DNA from: Pezizomycotina sp. ARF18
Taxonomy: Eukaryota > Ascomycota
NCBI GenBank assembly: GCA_002224055.1
Contig: AZLU01000001.1
Coordinates: forward strand, 616,960 to 680,959
DNA length: 64,000 bases
Direction: 5' to 3'
A program made the position numbers and the translations under genes. Below are positions 37,281 to 50,184 of this stretch, one piece after another (the stretch's first letter is position 1; each line of letters opens with the position of its first letter). Under the pieces are notes generated by a model. The model worked only from the letters and a program-made list of their open reading frames with translations. It was not told the origin of the DNA and ran no database searches.

Positions 37281-38704
37281 CCTGGCCATCCATCAATTCA
37301 TAGGTGAATTGCTCTGCGGTGGAGATCAGTAATGGCTTTACAAGAGACACAAAAGCGACAGAATTCGTTATTATCCCGCCCGATAGGATCTTTTCAAGAC
37401 CTAAACTCCAAGATATCCGCTTCTGGTATTTTAAGCGACGTCGAAGGACGTGATAATCGGTCTAAAAGCCCAGCTAACTGCGAAGCGCGAAGTTATACAT
37501 GGAATTCGAGGAGAATTACGGTCATTACAAATTACTTTTACGTTCTAGTTACGAAGAGACCAGTCCGGATAGCAGCAATACCGTGAGACAACGATGTATA
37601 TAATTCAATGCCTATTCCCAACGACTATATGTATTCAGATACTCCTACTTCTATATCCACCATAACTATTCCGCTTATTAGAATTCTTTTTATTATACCG
37701 TGTCAGATTTCCCGGGCATAAGCACGTATTAACCAGGTCGCCAATGCTTCACCGCTACGGAAGGCCTCTTATAGAAACTTTAAGACTCTGCTTCTTTGAA
37801 CTTTTACAATTTTACATTATAAACTTTAGTTGTACCAGGTTAATGAGCCAATTATATTAGACCGAAAACAAAGGAGAAGACGATCAAGTCGATACGCCTA
37901 AATGTCAATACGCCCAAATGTCAATTCAAGTTGTCCGAAATCCAGATATGAAAGTTATCTCCAGCCATCTTATAACATTTGCAGTGCGCCTAAGGGGTGG
38001 CAATTCTCCGCATAGCACCTACCACTCATGTAATATGAGATTGAACTTCGATCTTCGGATCCCGAAACAGTTCAACAACGGAGCAGGCTCCTTTATGAGC
38101 CAAACACCGAAGTCTGCGATACACAAGCCGTGGAAACCTCAGAATCGTAATTACATACGAAGCTGCTTAACACCTCGCTCACATATTAAGTCGTTCATTT
38201 AGCACCGAAAAATGCCCACCTAAGGAAACCAAGAATGCTTGAAATAAGTTAAAATAAATAAAAGTACCTTAGCTCCATATTGAACACACTTCAAATATCT
38301 CCCGCACGATATTATTAGAAACTTTCGGTAGCATCAACTTAGCCCCGAGCCGCCGTGGCAAAGTCTCCTGCAATGGATCTTCCTCAGCAAATTAACGCGC
38401 AGCCCCGGTAGGCAGAAGGCTTTTATAATTTTTATCTCCTTATTATCCAGACAATCTGTCCGCACCGGATAACATCTAGTGATCCCGCAGGCGTCGGCGT
38501 TAGATATTTAAATGCTTTTCAACCCTATTAAGTATAAAATAAGGCTATTATACATCTTCTTCACTCCGACAAGCAGATACAAATCATATCAAAGTACGAC
38601 CAGTTTTTCAGACAGAGTGCCACAGACAACAACAGGCATTCCGAGGTTCGAAATGAACTTTCATTTCCTTTCCCTGAAAAAAGGGGCAGTTCTTATACAA
38701 CTCA

Positions 38705-38885
38705 ATCCAAAAGAATGGAGGCAGCGGGATTACAGTCACAGCCAGCGATCTTTGTTCTTACGACGAAAGTGACTCATATCGTACGAGGTCAAGTATTAGA
38801 GCATATTTTACGTAAGAAATCGGTTCTATTGCAAAAAGCTTCGATACGATATCAAAACACTTCGAATGATGATGCATACTTACAG
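38705..38885 (+). repeat. Diverged dispersed repeat R2, copy b (short)
   Basis: Matches 37095-37280 in the same orientation over about 180 bp. The similarity upstream of 38705 to copy a could not be followed by eye. Confidence 0.6.
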
Positions 38886-41343
38886 CGGAGCCGATCGACT
38901 CGCTCTACTTGAAACATATGCTCCTTGAACCGTCAAATTGAGGAATGATTTCATAAGAAAAAGGAAGAAGAATCGCTTGCCTCTACTCTACTCTTTTATA
39001 TCATCGTTGTAAAGACGAAAAAGTTGAAGCCCTTCCGTGACACGTAATAAATCAATTGAACCCCCTAAAGATACTTTTTAAAGCTCATCACAGCGCGGTG
39101 AAAGTATATCCTACTTTGAAAGAAACCACGATTCGCAGCACATCGCTTTCATCACTTCTTTCAAGCAAACATAATAGCAGAGAGATTGAAAGACACGGTT
39201 AGATCATACTGGGCAGCGACTACATCAACAAGTAATCTTTTCCTTCCATAATAACAGTACCATTTAGCACCGCAACAACAATGAGACTCTCGTTATGCAT
39301 AGGCATAAGAGAATTAACCTTAGCGTCTCTAGTGTAAGCTAATCGAACGAAAAAATACTAGAGAGCGACAATAAGTCAGTCGTAGTAATTCCTCGTCCTA
39401 AACCCAAGGTAGTCGAACAGCCGAAGCCGAACCGGTCAGCCCAAAAGCCCGCGAAGCTCTATTGCAGCAACTGCTATCTAAAACGCATAATGAACACCGC
39501 AGTTACAGCAACCTACATAAAGACCATCTTTACATTATTCACTCGCCGTATATAACAGAATATCATCTACTTGTCGAACTTAAAGCTTCCACCTAACTTA
39601 TACAAGCAGCGAATCCATCATTACAATCTATATCTCTAATTCCTTTCCTTCTCGAGAGGCTATAGGAAGATTTGGAAGGCTGAGGATGCTTTTGATAAGA
39701 GGAAAGAGAAAATGGAAGCATATGAGACGAGGAGAGAAGGAAGAAAATCGACTATTGACAAAGTGGACTATTACGAAACTTTAAATCGAAGAGTGTATAG
39801 GTTTCTTCGTGGCATACGCGGACATTTACTTTCTGGATATAGTACGAGTTGTAGACCAGCCGCCTTACAAATCGCCCGATACAACGGACTGACTATTAGT
39901 TATATCCAAAACGGTACATACAGTTGCTCTGTCGATTCCTATTTTTCGTTATTCATAATTCCAATTTTTTTTTTATACAAAACAGTGGTATATGTTCCGT
40001 GTATACTCATACTTTTCCTTTCCACGAGTACTCGGTTGCTTACTGGTTATTTACTCCGCACGCCATTCTGTCATTTCGTGTTGTTTTGTAACTACCGGGG
40101 AGAAATTGATATCATCGGTGCCAAACGGGTTATAAACGCAATATAGTTATGTTTACGTTTCATTTCACTTGGTTTCTGATATGACTAACGGGGGACGGAA
40201 TAGTAAAGATATGTCTTTATTCTATGTATCTATGTTTTAAGCTGCTAATATAGCTTTTGTTTATGCTCTTGCGAGTTACTTTGCATGCGCGTCAAACCAC
40301 TAGCTACTCGCGTTAACACAGTTAGATAAAATAAAAGCTATTAGTATTACAAGTACATTTCCAGGAGCTTTCACTCTTTAACCAATTTGTAAGCATCACT
40401 AGTCGACGCTATTTTCGTCTCGATCGGCGTATATAGCGGTAGCTTAAAAAATACATTTGGTAAAAACGAACTTTTTTCGATCTTTAGACCCTTTGAAATT
40501 TGTCGTTATCGATAAAAAGAGAACGAATGATTCGCCCCCTCCTTTTTGGTCGAAACCGAGTTTCTGATTGGAACGGAGAGGCCTGTCGCAGACTTTATGT
40601 CGACTGCATACACGCCTTGCTTCGAGTGATACGATTTGACGTCAGGACAGCGTTTTTTTAAAGAGTAGATTGAGCAGTAGACGCAATGATCATCGGCTAT
40701 GTATTCGGAAGCTGTTTTTAATTTCATTTATCCAATCTTTTGGTCATTATTCATCTTTAAACTGGCAGAAAAATTTGCAAGACTGGTTAGCCTATTATAG
40801 AAACCGGAGTCCTTCATTTATCAGTGGCGTTCATGACAATTGCTGAATTATTGTACTTTCTGGGCAATTGGCACTTTGGTTCTCACATTCGTCACCGCTC
40901 TGATAATTTAGCCACGAACGACGTTCTCTAAACAGAGGTGTTTTGAATGCGTTTTGTCGCGAAATTTCCCTTCCGCGACCAATGACGTTGACAAAAGGGT
41001 CCAGGCTGACGCAATAGAAAATACGAAGCCGCCAAAAAAAAAAAAAAAAAAAAAGAAAAAGAAAAAAAAAAGAAACAGCAGCTATTTTTGACAGCCACAA
41101 ATCATCATCGTTCATAAGCCCGCTCTACGTAATTACCCGTAAGGCTGTTAGATCACGCGGTGCTACCGTATCTTGCGAGCTCCAAGTAATTTTAAATGAG
41201 AAGAAGAAATAAGAAATTCGAGTTCTTTTGATAACGGATATTAAGCATATGATATTAAAATTCTTAATCTTATTTACGATATCAGCTCACTATTGAATTA
41301 GTAGCTTCAAAGATGGGCGAATACATCTAGTTAAGGCCGCTTC

Positions 41344-41361
41344 CCCCGGCTATAGCCGGGG
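41344..41361. repeat. Perfect 18-bp GC-rich palindrome
   Basis: The sequence CCCCGGCTATAGCCGGGG is self-complementary over its full length, in otherwise AT-rich decayed DNA. No T run follows, so it is not a simple terminator. Function unknown. Confidence 0.7.
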
Positions 41362-41640
41362 ATGCCTGTATATCTTGCAGACGAGTTGATGTGCAAAGAG
41401 GAGCAACAAACTTGGCAGCCATCAGCGGTGCATCATCAATTTCCTTTAGGTATCCTGCGACCTATTGCAATTTGACGATTTTGAAGAGGTTTGCCGTAAT
41501 AGAGCACCGCGGAAACAGTAGCTGCGAGCCAGCTGTTAAGACTTGGAAAAACTATGATGTTGCTTGACGTGGGTGATATATTACTGTCATCAAATTTCTG
41601 GTGGATAGAATATACAGGTTGAGAGTGTGGTTTCGATGTA

Positions 41641-42773
41641 AATTTGGGGAATTTTTGACTTCACCCTCACGCCCTGCAGAGTAGATTGTTTTTTTCTTTT
41701 TTTTTTTTTTTTTTTTTTTTTGGTTTCGGCTTTAATCGCTTTTATTTATTACTCGGAGGCGATGATGAGCGAAAAAAAGAAAAAAAAAAAAAGAAAAACT
41801 TCATCTTTGCATCCCACCACGCATCATCATCATCACTTACCACCACCAAGCACCACTCGCCTACCAGCTATAGAGGAAGGCAGCAATCAGCCAAACGCTT
41901 TCCCACGAAAGTCAGTCCCCATTACGCACTAACGCAGGCTGGTTTCGCCTTCCAGCAAATAGGACGAGGGGAGGGGGTCATTTCCGCCTTATAAAGAGTT
42001 ATTATTTAAACTGCTTGAAGAATAATTACTTGCATCTGCATTTTTTTTTTTCTTCCTTTTTCCTCCTTGATCATATATTCTTTTTCCTTTTCATTCTTTG
42101 TTTTCTTTCTTCTCTAGATTTTTTGGATTAGATCTCGTCATCATCTTTTAAAGGTTCGTTCTCCCTCCTTCGACGTCGTTTCTCGGCGTTGAGGCTTTCG
42201 TATTCGCCTTTTTCCAAGTGTTTCGTCCCATCTTGTCCCACATCCTTCTTCACTTCCGATTGCTGTACTTTCTCTCGATACCCCTCTCGACTCTATCCTT
42301 GCTTTCGAAGCTTTTCCAAAGGCAGAGAGGCCTTTTCCTCGTACAAATCCGAGAAGCTCACCAGGTTCGTCGCATCTAGATTGCTCTGTATTCCCCCTTC
42401 ACCATCGAGACCGACGAGAACGGGGGAGTTTTGAAGAATCTCGCTTTCATACAAGCCACAGTTCTGTTTTTACGACGACGCCATCGACAACCGCCATCCA
42501 CACAACCCAATTTTCCTTGTTGTCTCGCTTCTACCTTACGAATTTTACTTACCAGGGGTGTGTGTTTCCCTCTTCCAAGGAACCGAAGTCTCGCAACGAA
42601 AAAAACAGGGCGGTTCTGCACTTTGCCGAAAAAACGGAAGCACGAACGGAAGAACAACGAGCGTACCGGTATAACGCTTCGGGTGGAATTTCTCGACGAT
42701 TCTTGCTAATTTTCATTTTTTTTATCGTCTAACAGGTATTTTGTGTTATTTTTCAAGGAAATATTGAGCAGCC
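41641..42773 (+). promoter_or_regulatory. Pyrimidine-rich upstream region of the Srk1-type kinase gene
   Basis: Long CT-rich stretches (42040-42350) and poly(T)/poly(A) tracts, without supported coding, precede a possible first exon at 42774. This is the usual composition of fungal promoters and leaders. The exact transcription start cannot be read. Confidence 0.4.
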
Positions 42774-45700
42774 ATGCCTATGATAGAAGTAAGTGGATCA
42801 ATTGCTCCGAGCTGTCCCTTTCATTTCTACTTCTTCACTCGCTGCCCTATTTCGGCTCAGCGTCATGCTCAAAGTCGTGCCTCTGAGTTCCTTTGTGTTC
42901 CAATGGCATGTCATAGTCATTGAGGAAGGCCAGGGCAGAAATGGCATCGTGTCCATAAAATTGTCATGGATACTTCTGGCCAAATGATTTGACGGCCGTT
43001 TGAGCTGCGCTTTTGAACGTTAACGGGAGCCCTATTATCAATCACATCTCTTCCTCGGCCTTTTTCACCACTCTTTTCCTTTTTCCCCGCTATCCCACTT
43101 TTATCACTTGGAGAATTTTTCCCTCCCTTTTCTCTCTTAAGGATAAACTATTGTTGTTAGCTGTTTCTGTGTGGTGGCCCATCTGTCCGGAACTTCTTGG
43201 TCCTATTGCAAATCTTGCCCGGTTTCCGTCATAGCTCATGCGTGGACGTCGTCATAGCACATGGATGGCAGGAAAGCAAAGAGAAACAGAACCACCAAGA
43301 AAAACAACCCACAGATTGTACAGCAAAAGCAGGAAGGAGACGCCGAAGATGGCCCGCAAAAACAGTTTACCAAGTAATAAGCAGTGCTTATCATACCAGT
43401 GGCACTGCAGAGAGAGAGAAGAAGAAAAAGGGGATAATAAAATCCACTCCGCTTAACCAGAAGGAGGAATAGTGGGCGCCGGTACTTGCACAGCTGGAGA
43501 TCTACCTCTTGATACCCTGGAATGACCACGTCCTCTACTTTATTTAAAAAAGAGTTATTTGTTTGATTGTCTATTCCTCTTTCTTTTCTTTTTAATCTAA
43601 TCTTATCCAGCCGTTATTGCAAATGAGCTGATAATTATTACATATCTCTCTTTGCTTCCTCTTTTACATTTTGACGTCCTGCATCTATTTCCCCGTCATC
43701 ATTAGCTTCCCGGTTTTTTTTTTTTTTAATATATTTATTCCCTGTGAAACAATTTTTCGTCTTTTTCCCCTTCTATATTTATAATTCATTCAGCGGAATA
43801 CCTTTTTTTTTTTTTTTTTTCTTGCTCCTTTAGTTGTTTCTTTTTGTTTTATTCGCGGTGTCCTCTTCGCACAAGCTTAACTTCAAAAAATAAAAAATAA
43901 ATAAACAAGCTACCACCTTTTACCGCCCCTTCCGAATTTATACAAACTCTCTCACTTTTCCCTAATACTGCCTCTATACTTAATATACTTAACATATCTT
44001 TTATTCCTTTTTTTCTGAATTCCTTCGCGGACACTTCCTCTCCCTCTATCTACAATACCTCTTTGCTGGACTGGTCTTTACTCACAGCAAAATTACTATG
44101 CAGAACTCAAAAACTTTATACGCCACGGCAAGCAAGCTAGGGATCCTGGCCCGCTCCACCAACAACAGCAAACGTCAATACTCATGCTCACGGCCAACCC
44201 ATGCCATCTCCGACCCGGTAGACATACATCACCACGGCCAGCCGAAGGGGGCCGACTTCACGATCCAGGAGGGCAGGGGCAGTTAACCTCGCCGCCCAAG
44301 CCGAAGCCCCAGGTCGCTCAGCAGCAGCAACAGCACCAACGCCTGCCGGGGACAAGGACCGGGAAGCCATGCGCAGAAGATCGTCGCCGAGGAGAGGAGA
44401 CACGCGGACGGCTCCCAGGTATCCGGGACTGGAACGGTGGATGCTCATTGAGAAGATGGAGACGGTGCGTTCAGCAACGTCTACCGCGCGAAGGATACGC
44501 TCGGGGAGCTCGGCGAGGTCGCGATAAAGGTTGTCAGGAAGTACGAGTTGACTCAGAGCCAGGTTCGTTTCGAGTATCTCCCTTGTTTCCCCCTCCTTCT
44601 TGTGTGGTGTATTTCTTCTTTTTCAGGGGCTGTTATTTTTTTCCCTCTCGTTTTTCTTTTTTGGCCTTGGGGATGTTGTGTATTGGCGGTTCAGGTAATT
44701 ATGGGCACACGGGTTATCTTCCGTCGGCGCAACTTCACAAGGCTCGCAACATCAACGCATTCGCGATTTCGACTATCGCCCTCAAAGAAGATATATTATA
44801 CTTTATTAAAGAACTTTTCGCTCTTATATCACTTAATATCATATCCAGGAACGCAAGACTATTTTTATCCTTATTATCTACTTTCTTTTTAAAAAAAGCT
44901 TTCAATAACAAGAAACCAAATTTCGACCTGGCTTAGGGCGCCAACCACATGCATCCAGATTTCAAGAAGGTCCCCAAGACTGTTGAGGTGCGGTAAGATG
45001 ATTAATGGATGATTTCGATTTCCCCTCAACCGACGCAAAACCAGCCGACATAGAACCTTTTCCGCCAATCGCAAAGAATTTTACGCTGGGTTTTCTGTTT
45101 TTGCGTTTTTTATGTTTTTCGTAATTATTATTATACGTTATATACAGAATTTTTTTTAATTTTTTATTAATTTTTATTTTTATTTTTATTTTTATTTTTT
45201 TGCTTTATTCTCTCTTTATTGTGTTGTGGAATGTCCTCGCGCTGACATGACGTTCTTTCACAGCGCTCCAACATTATGAAGGAGGTCCAGATAATGCGAC
45301 AACTTAACCACCCGAACATCATCCAATTAATATCCTTCTCGGAATCTCGATCATACTACTATCTTATCTTGGAGCTGTGCCCTGGAGGAGAGCTATTCCA
45401 CCAAATTGTCAGGCTAACCTACTTCTCTGAAGATCTCAGCCGCCATGTTATCACCCAAGTGGCAAAAGCTCTAAGATATCTGCACGAAGAGAAAGGCGTT
45501 GTTCATCGGTAAGTGTGACTGGCTTGTGCACATTTTTTTTTTGTTTTCCCCACATTGCCTTAAAATCTTGTCTTATCATTTTTGTTAGCCCACTGACGTC
45601 ATGACAGCGACATCAAGCCGGAAAATTGCTCTTCGAACGGATACCTTTCATCCCGACCAGGAACCCGAAACCTCCGAACCCGAATGAAAGACAAAGAGGA

Positions 45701-46628
45701 CGAGGTGAATTCATCCCAGGCATCGGCTCTGGTGGCATCGGTAGAATAAAACTCGCCGATTTCGGTCTTTCGAAGGTCGTATGGGACTCGCAGACAATGA
45801 ACACCCTGCGGAACTGTGGGCTACACCGCTCCCAAATCGTCAAAGATGAAAGGTACTCCAAATCGGTAGATATGTGGGGCCTTAGGCTGCGTCTTATATA
45901 CGCTCCTCTGGCGGCTTCCCTCCGTTCTACGATGAGAGTATAACGGTTCTTCACCGAAAAGTCGCCAAGGCCAGTACACCTTCCTGTCACCGTGGTGGGA
46001 CGATATTTCCAAAATCTGCCCAGGATTTGATCAGCCATCTCTTGACGGTCGATCCGGAGAAGCGTTACACGATTGACCAATTTATGGCCCACCCCTGGAT
46101 CCGCGGTACGGATGAAGAGACGACCGCCGCCCTCGACGCACCACCACTTGCAACTCCGGAGGCTACAAAACTCGCCGATGATCATTGATCCGGACTTTGG
46201 GTCGCCGGGCGGTTTCGGTGCGGCACGAACAAGCGCATGGACTTCCGCTCGCCGGGAGCGATGGCACTGCGCGAATATTCGACGTCGGCTACGCCGTGCA
46301 CAGATGGAGGGGAAGGCAAGCGCAGGAAGAAGTACAAGGGCCAGTACGCTGGTGCCGCTGGTGGACTCGGTATGCCCCTAAACGAAGCGAGGAGGACGAG
46401 TATGACGAGAACGGCGCGGTAATGGCTCCCACAGACGACCGAGAGACCCCGTCACCGGCCGTCGAGAGGGACCTGCGCAAGGCGACCATCAGCGCCAACG
46501 CGGCCGCCGTCGCCAGGCAGCAACAGCACGCTCAAGCCGACAAGACGCATAGGAAGCGCGGCGGTTTCGAGCTCAATATCGACAATGCGACGCTGCTCGG
46601 AAAGGAGGAAGAGGGACCCCACACATGA
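42774..46628 (+). CDS. SRK1: Srk1/Rck-type CaMK-family serine/threonine protein kinase
   Basis: The best-supported exons are 44088-44562, 44937-44987, 45264-45508 and 45608-46628. A tiny first exon (MPMIE, 42774-42788, donor GTAAGT) would join in phase to QNYYAELKNFIRHGKQAR at 44088, but needs a 1.3-kb intron and is tentative. Kinase motifs appear in order: glycine loop DGAFSNVYRAKD, EVAIKVVRKYE (ATP lysine), EVQIMRQLNHPNI, HRDIKPEN (catalytic loop), IKLADFGLSK, SVDMW, and LLTVDPEKRYTIDQFMAHPW. The tail (RMDFRSPGAMALRE, FELNIDNATLLG) is typical of fungal Srk1/Rck2 homologues, which act below stress MAP kinases. Many one-base breaks occur, such as 44458 (one G short in the glycine loop) and 45626 (one T short in PENLL). 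The stop is at 46626. Confidence 0.88.
45150..45200. repeat. ATTTTT microsatellite inside a kinase intron
   Basis: Repeats of the TTTTTA type lie between the third and fourth main exons of the kinase gene (intron 44988-45263). Confidence 0.7.
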
Positions 46629-48305
46629 TCCCGTGAGCGTTGTCATAGAAAGAGCGAGATACAACATTCAATAGACGCATTAGATATTCGAGGCCTGGTC
46701 CCTTGATTTATCGATTTACGAATGCATGTTATTTGAATATATATAAAAAAAAGGCGAGTTATTGCAGGAAAACGGTTTAATCCAAAGATCCACTCTCTAT
46801 GTTGTTTGTTCGTCCTTGTGTTTTGTTTTCTTCGTCCCTTTTCTTTTCTGTGAGTGGATCTCCCATACGAACTTCCTTGTAATATATTTATACATAGGAT
46901 GCTGGGTGATTTCGTTCTCCTTCGTTCTCTCCGCTTTTTGTTCTTTTGGTTTTCATATTGTTCAGGTTTTCTTACGGCATTCGGTTTAACGAGCTATTAG
47001 TCCACTACAATGAACTTAATATTTCTTTTGTTTTACTTTCTAGTGTTCTCGTGCTTTTTCTCATTTCTGATTACGAAGTAAGTAGCATTATTATCCTTGT
47101 CTTGCTCCTCTTTGTCCTTGCTGTTTCTCTGCCATATTTTCCTTTCCTTTTTTTCTGTTTGCGTTCTTGTTGTTGTCCATTTCATCATGTGCATTCTCAA
47201 TATCTCAGTGATTGGGGGAGATGTTTCGTCGTTTTTTTTTTTTTTTTTTACCTTTCTGTTTATCTTAAATGTTTGACGCACGCTATATGAATTAATATTC
47301 AAAAACCGCCCACATACATATATACCTTATCCTTTCGACTAGTACTTTCTTTCCCCTCGTTTCTATTATTTATACATTTTTCACGCAAAATTAAAGAATC
47401 GTCGCCTCCTGTATGCTCAAAGGTATATACAAAGATCATTTAACATACGATATAAATAACTGAGCGATAATTCATCTACACAAGTGTGCAAATACTTGGA
47501 AGTGAAGCTTTACAGTACTCGAAAGTGCCAACGAACGAGCGTCAAATATGCATCGTGACTGTTATATTCTGGGACCCCATGATTTGCAAATGTATTATCC
47601 ACGCAATCTTTTCATGCACTCCACTCTTCCTTATACCACAAGTGAAAACTCTTCTTCCTTACTTAAAAAAATTCTCGCTGGCTTTCCTTTCTCAGTAAGC
47701 TGCTAATAATATTTTTTTTTCTCCATTATTCGGCTAATATCCTTACTGTAGGGCTGTCGCCGTGAAAAATTTGTAGTGACAAGTAGGCATGTGAGCTGTA
47801 CTGCAGTTGGAGTGTTCTTGTATACGGGCATTGAGTTGGTCAATGATAAGAGTTTCCTTCTCGGTAAAAGACCTCCGTAAAGAATAGCAGCGGTGGAGAG
47901 TTTTAACCGCCTTCCCGCTTGAGTTCTCCTATTGGCCTATCCTCCCGCAATTTCCGGTCTTCTATTGGGTGAAGAAACACAAACCAGACCGAGGTGTTCA
48001 CTGTTCAGCTTATTTGTGGTGGTCCCTTTTTTTTTACCTCTCCCTCCAATATCTTTTTACACCACTTTTTTCATCGGTAATCAAATAATAATTAACCCTT
48101 CTCTTTCATCGCCAATCGCCATCGCCATCGCCATCGTACACCTTACTTACTCCTCATTTTCACGATCTATTTTGTTTCTATCCCCACCGTTGTCGTTATC
48201 TATCGAATATCTGTCCACACGCATCACTTCTAGAAACATCCGAACCACCACTTTCGCCTCATAAAAAAAAACTCGAAAACAATAAACAAAAAAAAAAAAA
48301 CCTCC
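46629..48305. other. Intergenic region
   Basis: T-rich 3' flank of the kinase gene, then the pyrimidine-rich leader of PEX2 (48000-48270). It contains a GCCATC hexanucleotide repeat at about 48108-48136. No gene is supported. Confidence 0.5.
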
Positions 48306-50184
48306 ATGACCGCGCCACCTCCAACGTAAACAACACAACAACAACAACAACAACCTCGCCATCCCCAAGCCACGACCATGGCACAACCACATCCTCACAA
48401 ACGATATCGTGGGCGGAAGCCCAGCAGCGCGCGCAGAGACGGATAGCCGACCTCGCGAACAGGCGGACGTTCGAGGCCCGGAACGCGTCGCTCGGGAGAG
48501 GTACTCTCCCGCGACAGCATAACTAAGCCGTCGTTCCGCGTGGGCAGCTGGACACGGAGCTGCTGGACGAGGAGCTGCTGGATTTGTTGAAGGGGCAGCT
48601 GTGGAGTGGGTTTAAATATTTTAACGTATGTGATCTACAATTTCTCTATGAATTAAGAAGAAGAAAAAAAAATATCGGATGATGTTTTGGTGGGGAGTAC
48701 GTGGAGGGGGTTTATTGGGTAGAAACGAAAGAAGCGAAAGAGGAGGGGGGTTAGGTGGGGATGATGTTGGACTTTGATCGATAGCAGTATGGTGGTATAA
48801 GAAAGGTTTATGCTAATGTTTGATGCTTATTGAAATATAGCCTACGCTGAAGGAAACCTACGAGTCGGAATTCATGGCGCTGCTGCGGCTCGCGCTGTTC
48901 AAGCTGACGAATATGGGACCACAACGCGACCTACGGCGCGCGCTGCAGAACCTCGCGTACGCTGATGCGCGGAGATCAGGTACGGGCTTCTCTCTCTCTC
49001 TCTTTTTAAACCTCCTGAGACTTTGTGTTGCTTGTGTAACATATTACACTTCAACGTGGGGGGCATCCATCTTACCTTCCACAACTATACTTAGAAACGG
49101 AGGAATACTAAACTTTTTTTTTTGGGGGGGGGGATAATACACAGGCCACATCGACCACCCCCCAACATCAACCCAAAAGCTGCTGTACGGCCTCTGTACC
49201 GTCGGCGGCCGTACGCCTGGGACAAGCTGAACGCATACCTCATTTCCCACAACACCTACGACGAAGCCGGCGCCTTCTCGCGCCGAATATCTCGAGCCAT
49301 GGACCGCGTTACGACGGTGCACTCCGTCGCGAGTTTAATCTCCTTCCTAGCATTTCTGACGACGGGGCGGTACAGGACGCTCCTCGACAGGGTGCTACGC
49401 ATGCGCCTCGTCACGCCGACGCGGCAGCTCGCGCGGAAGTCAGCTTCGAGTACCTTAACCGTCAGCTGGTCTGGCACGCCTTCACGGAATTCTTGCTGTT
49501 TGTATTACCGATTGTGGGGTCAGTAGGTGGCGACGGTGGTTTTCGAGGTTGTGGAAGAAGAGCGTGGCGCTTGTACAGCGTAGCCGCGGACGGGGGAAGG
49601 ACGAGAGGGAAGATCCAGGAAACAGCGGCGTTTTAGGGTTCCTACCGGAGAGGACGTGCGCGATATGCTTTCAAGAATCTACGGCCGGCGAAGAAGGTAA
49701 CGCGACCGTACAGAGTAGTAGCATCGCGGCGAACGACGTTACGAATCCGTACGAAGCCGTAGAGTGCGGACACGTATACTGCTACGTCTGCTCGCGACGA
49801 AGATAGAACTAGAAGAAGGCGACGGGTGGACGTGTCTCCGCTGCGGCCGCAACGTAACCGCTGTCGACCGTGGCGTGAAGGCGTCGTCGGTTTAACCTCC
49901 CCAGTAGAAGAAAGCCGAACGTAACCTTCGATGAAAGTACCGAAGAGTCCGCGGGAGGAACACGGGATGGAGAATATCATCGAGAGTATAGATGAGGAAG
50001 AGGAGGAAGAATTGGATCCTATTAATGAGGATCCTATTAATGAGATCCCGCCGATTCCGGTGTTTGCGGGTGGGGAGGATGAGGAGGATGAGAGTGATGG
50101 GAGCGATACGGAGAGGGGAATAATTATTCGGATCGGGAGATTGATGTGGAGGATGAGTACGATACGCGTACGATACGCGGATGA
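48306..50184 (+). CDS. PEX2: Peroxisome biogenesis RING protein Pex2
   Basis: Pex2 is a peroxisomal membrane ubiquitin ligase subunit that, with Pex10 and Pex12, ubiquitinates the import receptor Pex5. Exons: 48306-48625, 48841-48979, 49145-50184. Family segments include LDTELLDEELLDLLKGQLW, KYFNPTLKETYESEF, LLYGLCTVGGRYAWDKLNAY and RMRLVTPTRQLAR. A C-terminal RING follows: CAICFQE near 49655, then ECGHVYCYVC and WTCLRCGRNV. The start at 48306 is uncertain; 48379 is an alternative. An acidic tail (MENIIESIDEEEEEELDP, then EIDVEDEYDTRT) continues in other frames to a stop at 50182, as in other fungal Pex2 tails; one frame stops earlier at 49893. Several one-base breaks occur, such as an extra A near 48910 (KLTIWDHNATYGA). 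The downstream gene is uL14. Confidence 0.92.
48337..48356. repeat. CAA trinucleotide repeat
   Basis: About six CAA units within the presumed N-terminal coding region of PEX2. They would encode a Gln or Thr run depending on frame. Confidence 0.7.

Larger units (their letters stand above)
28061..41640. other. Decayed repeat-derived DNA, 13.6 kb without a convincing gene
   Basis: Stops are dense in all frames, and the longest frame is 144 codons (39712-40146, starting MEAYETRREGRK, unrecognised). GC is moderate, unlike the TA-rich islands. Diverged internal repeats exist: 28075-28480 against 29370-29760 (same strand), and 37095-37280 against 38705-38885. A related inverted copy lies at 55.5-56.4 kb. 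The plus strand of 36.5-39.7 kb is visibly enriched in A and C. These signs point to old, mutated repeats. No element family could be named. Confidence 0.6.

Noticed and set aside
39712-40146. 144-codon frame considered as a gene
   Set aside because: No recognisable similarity, hydrophobic AT-driven composition at the end, no promoter-like leader, and it lies in decayed repeat DNA.
41686-41994. 102-codon frame with long Phe and Lys runs
   Set aside because: The runs are poly(T) and poly(A) tracts of the kinase upstream region; no domain is present.
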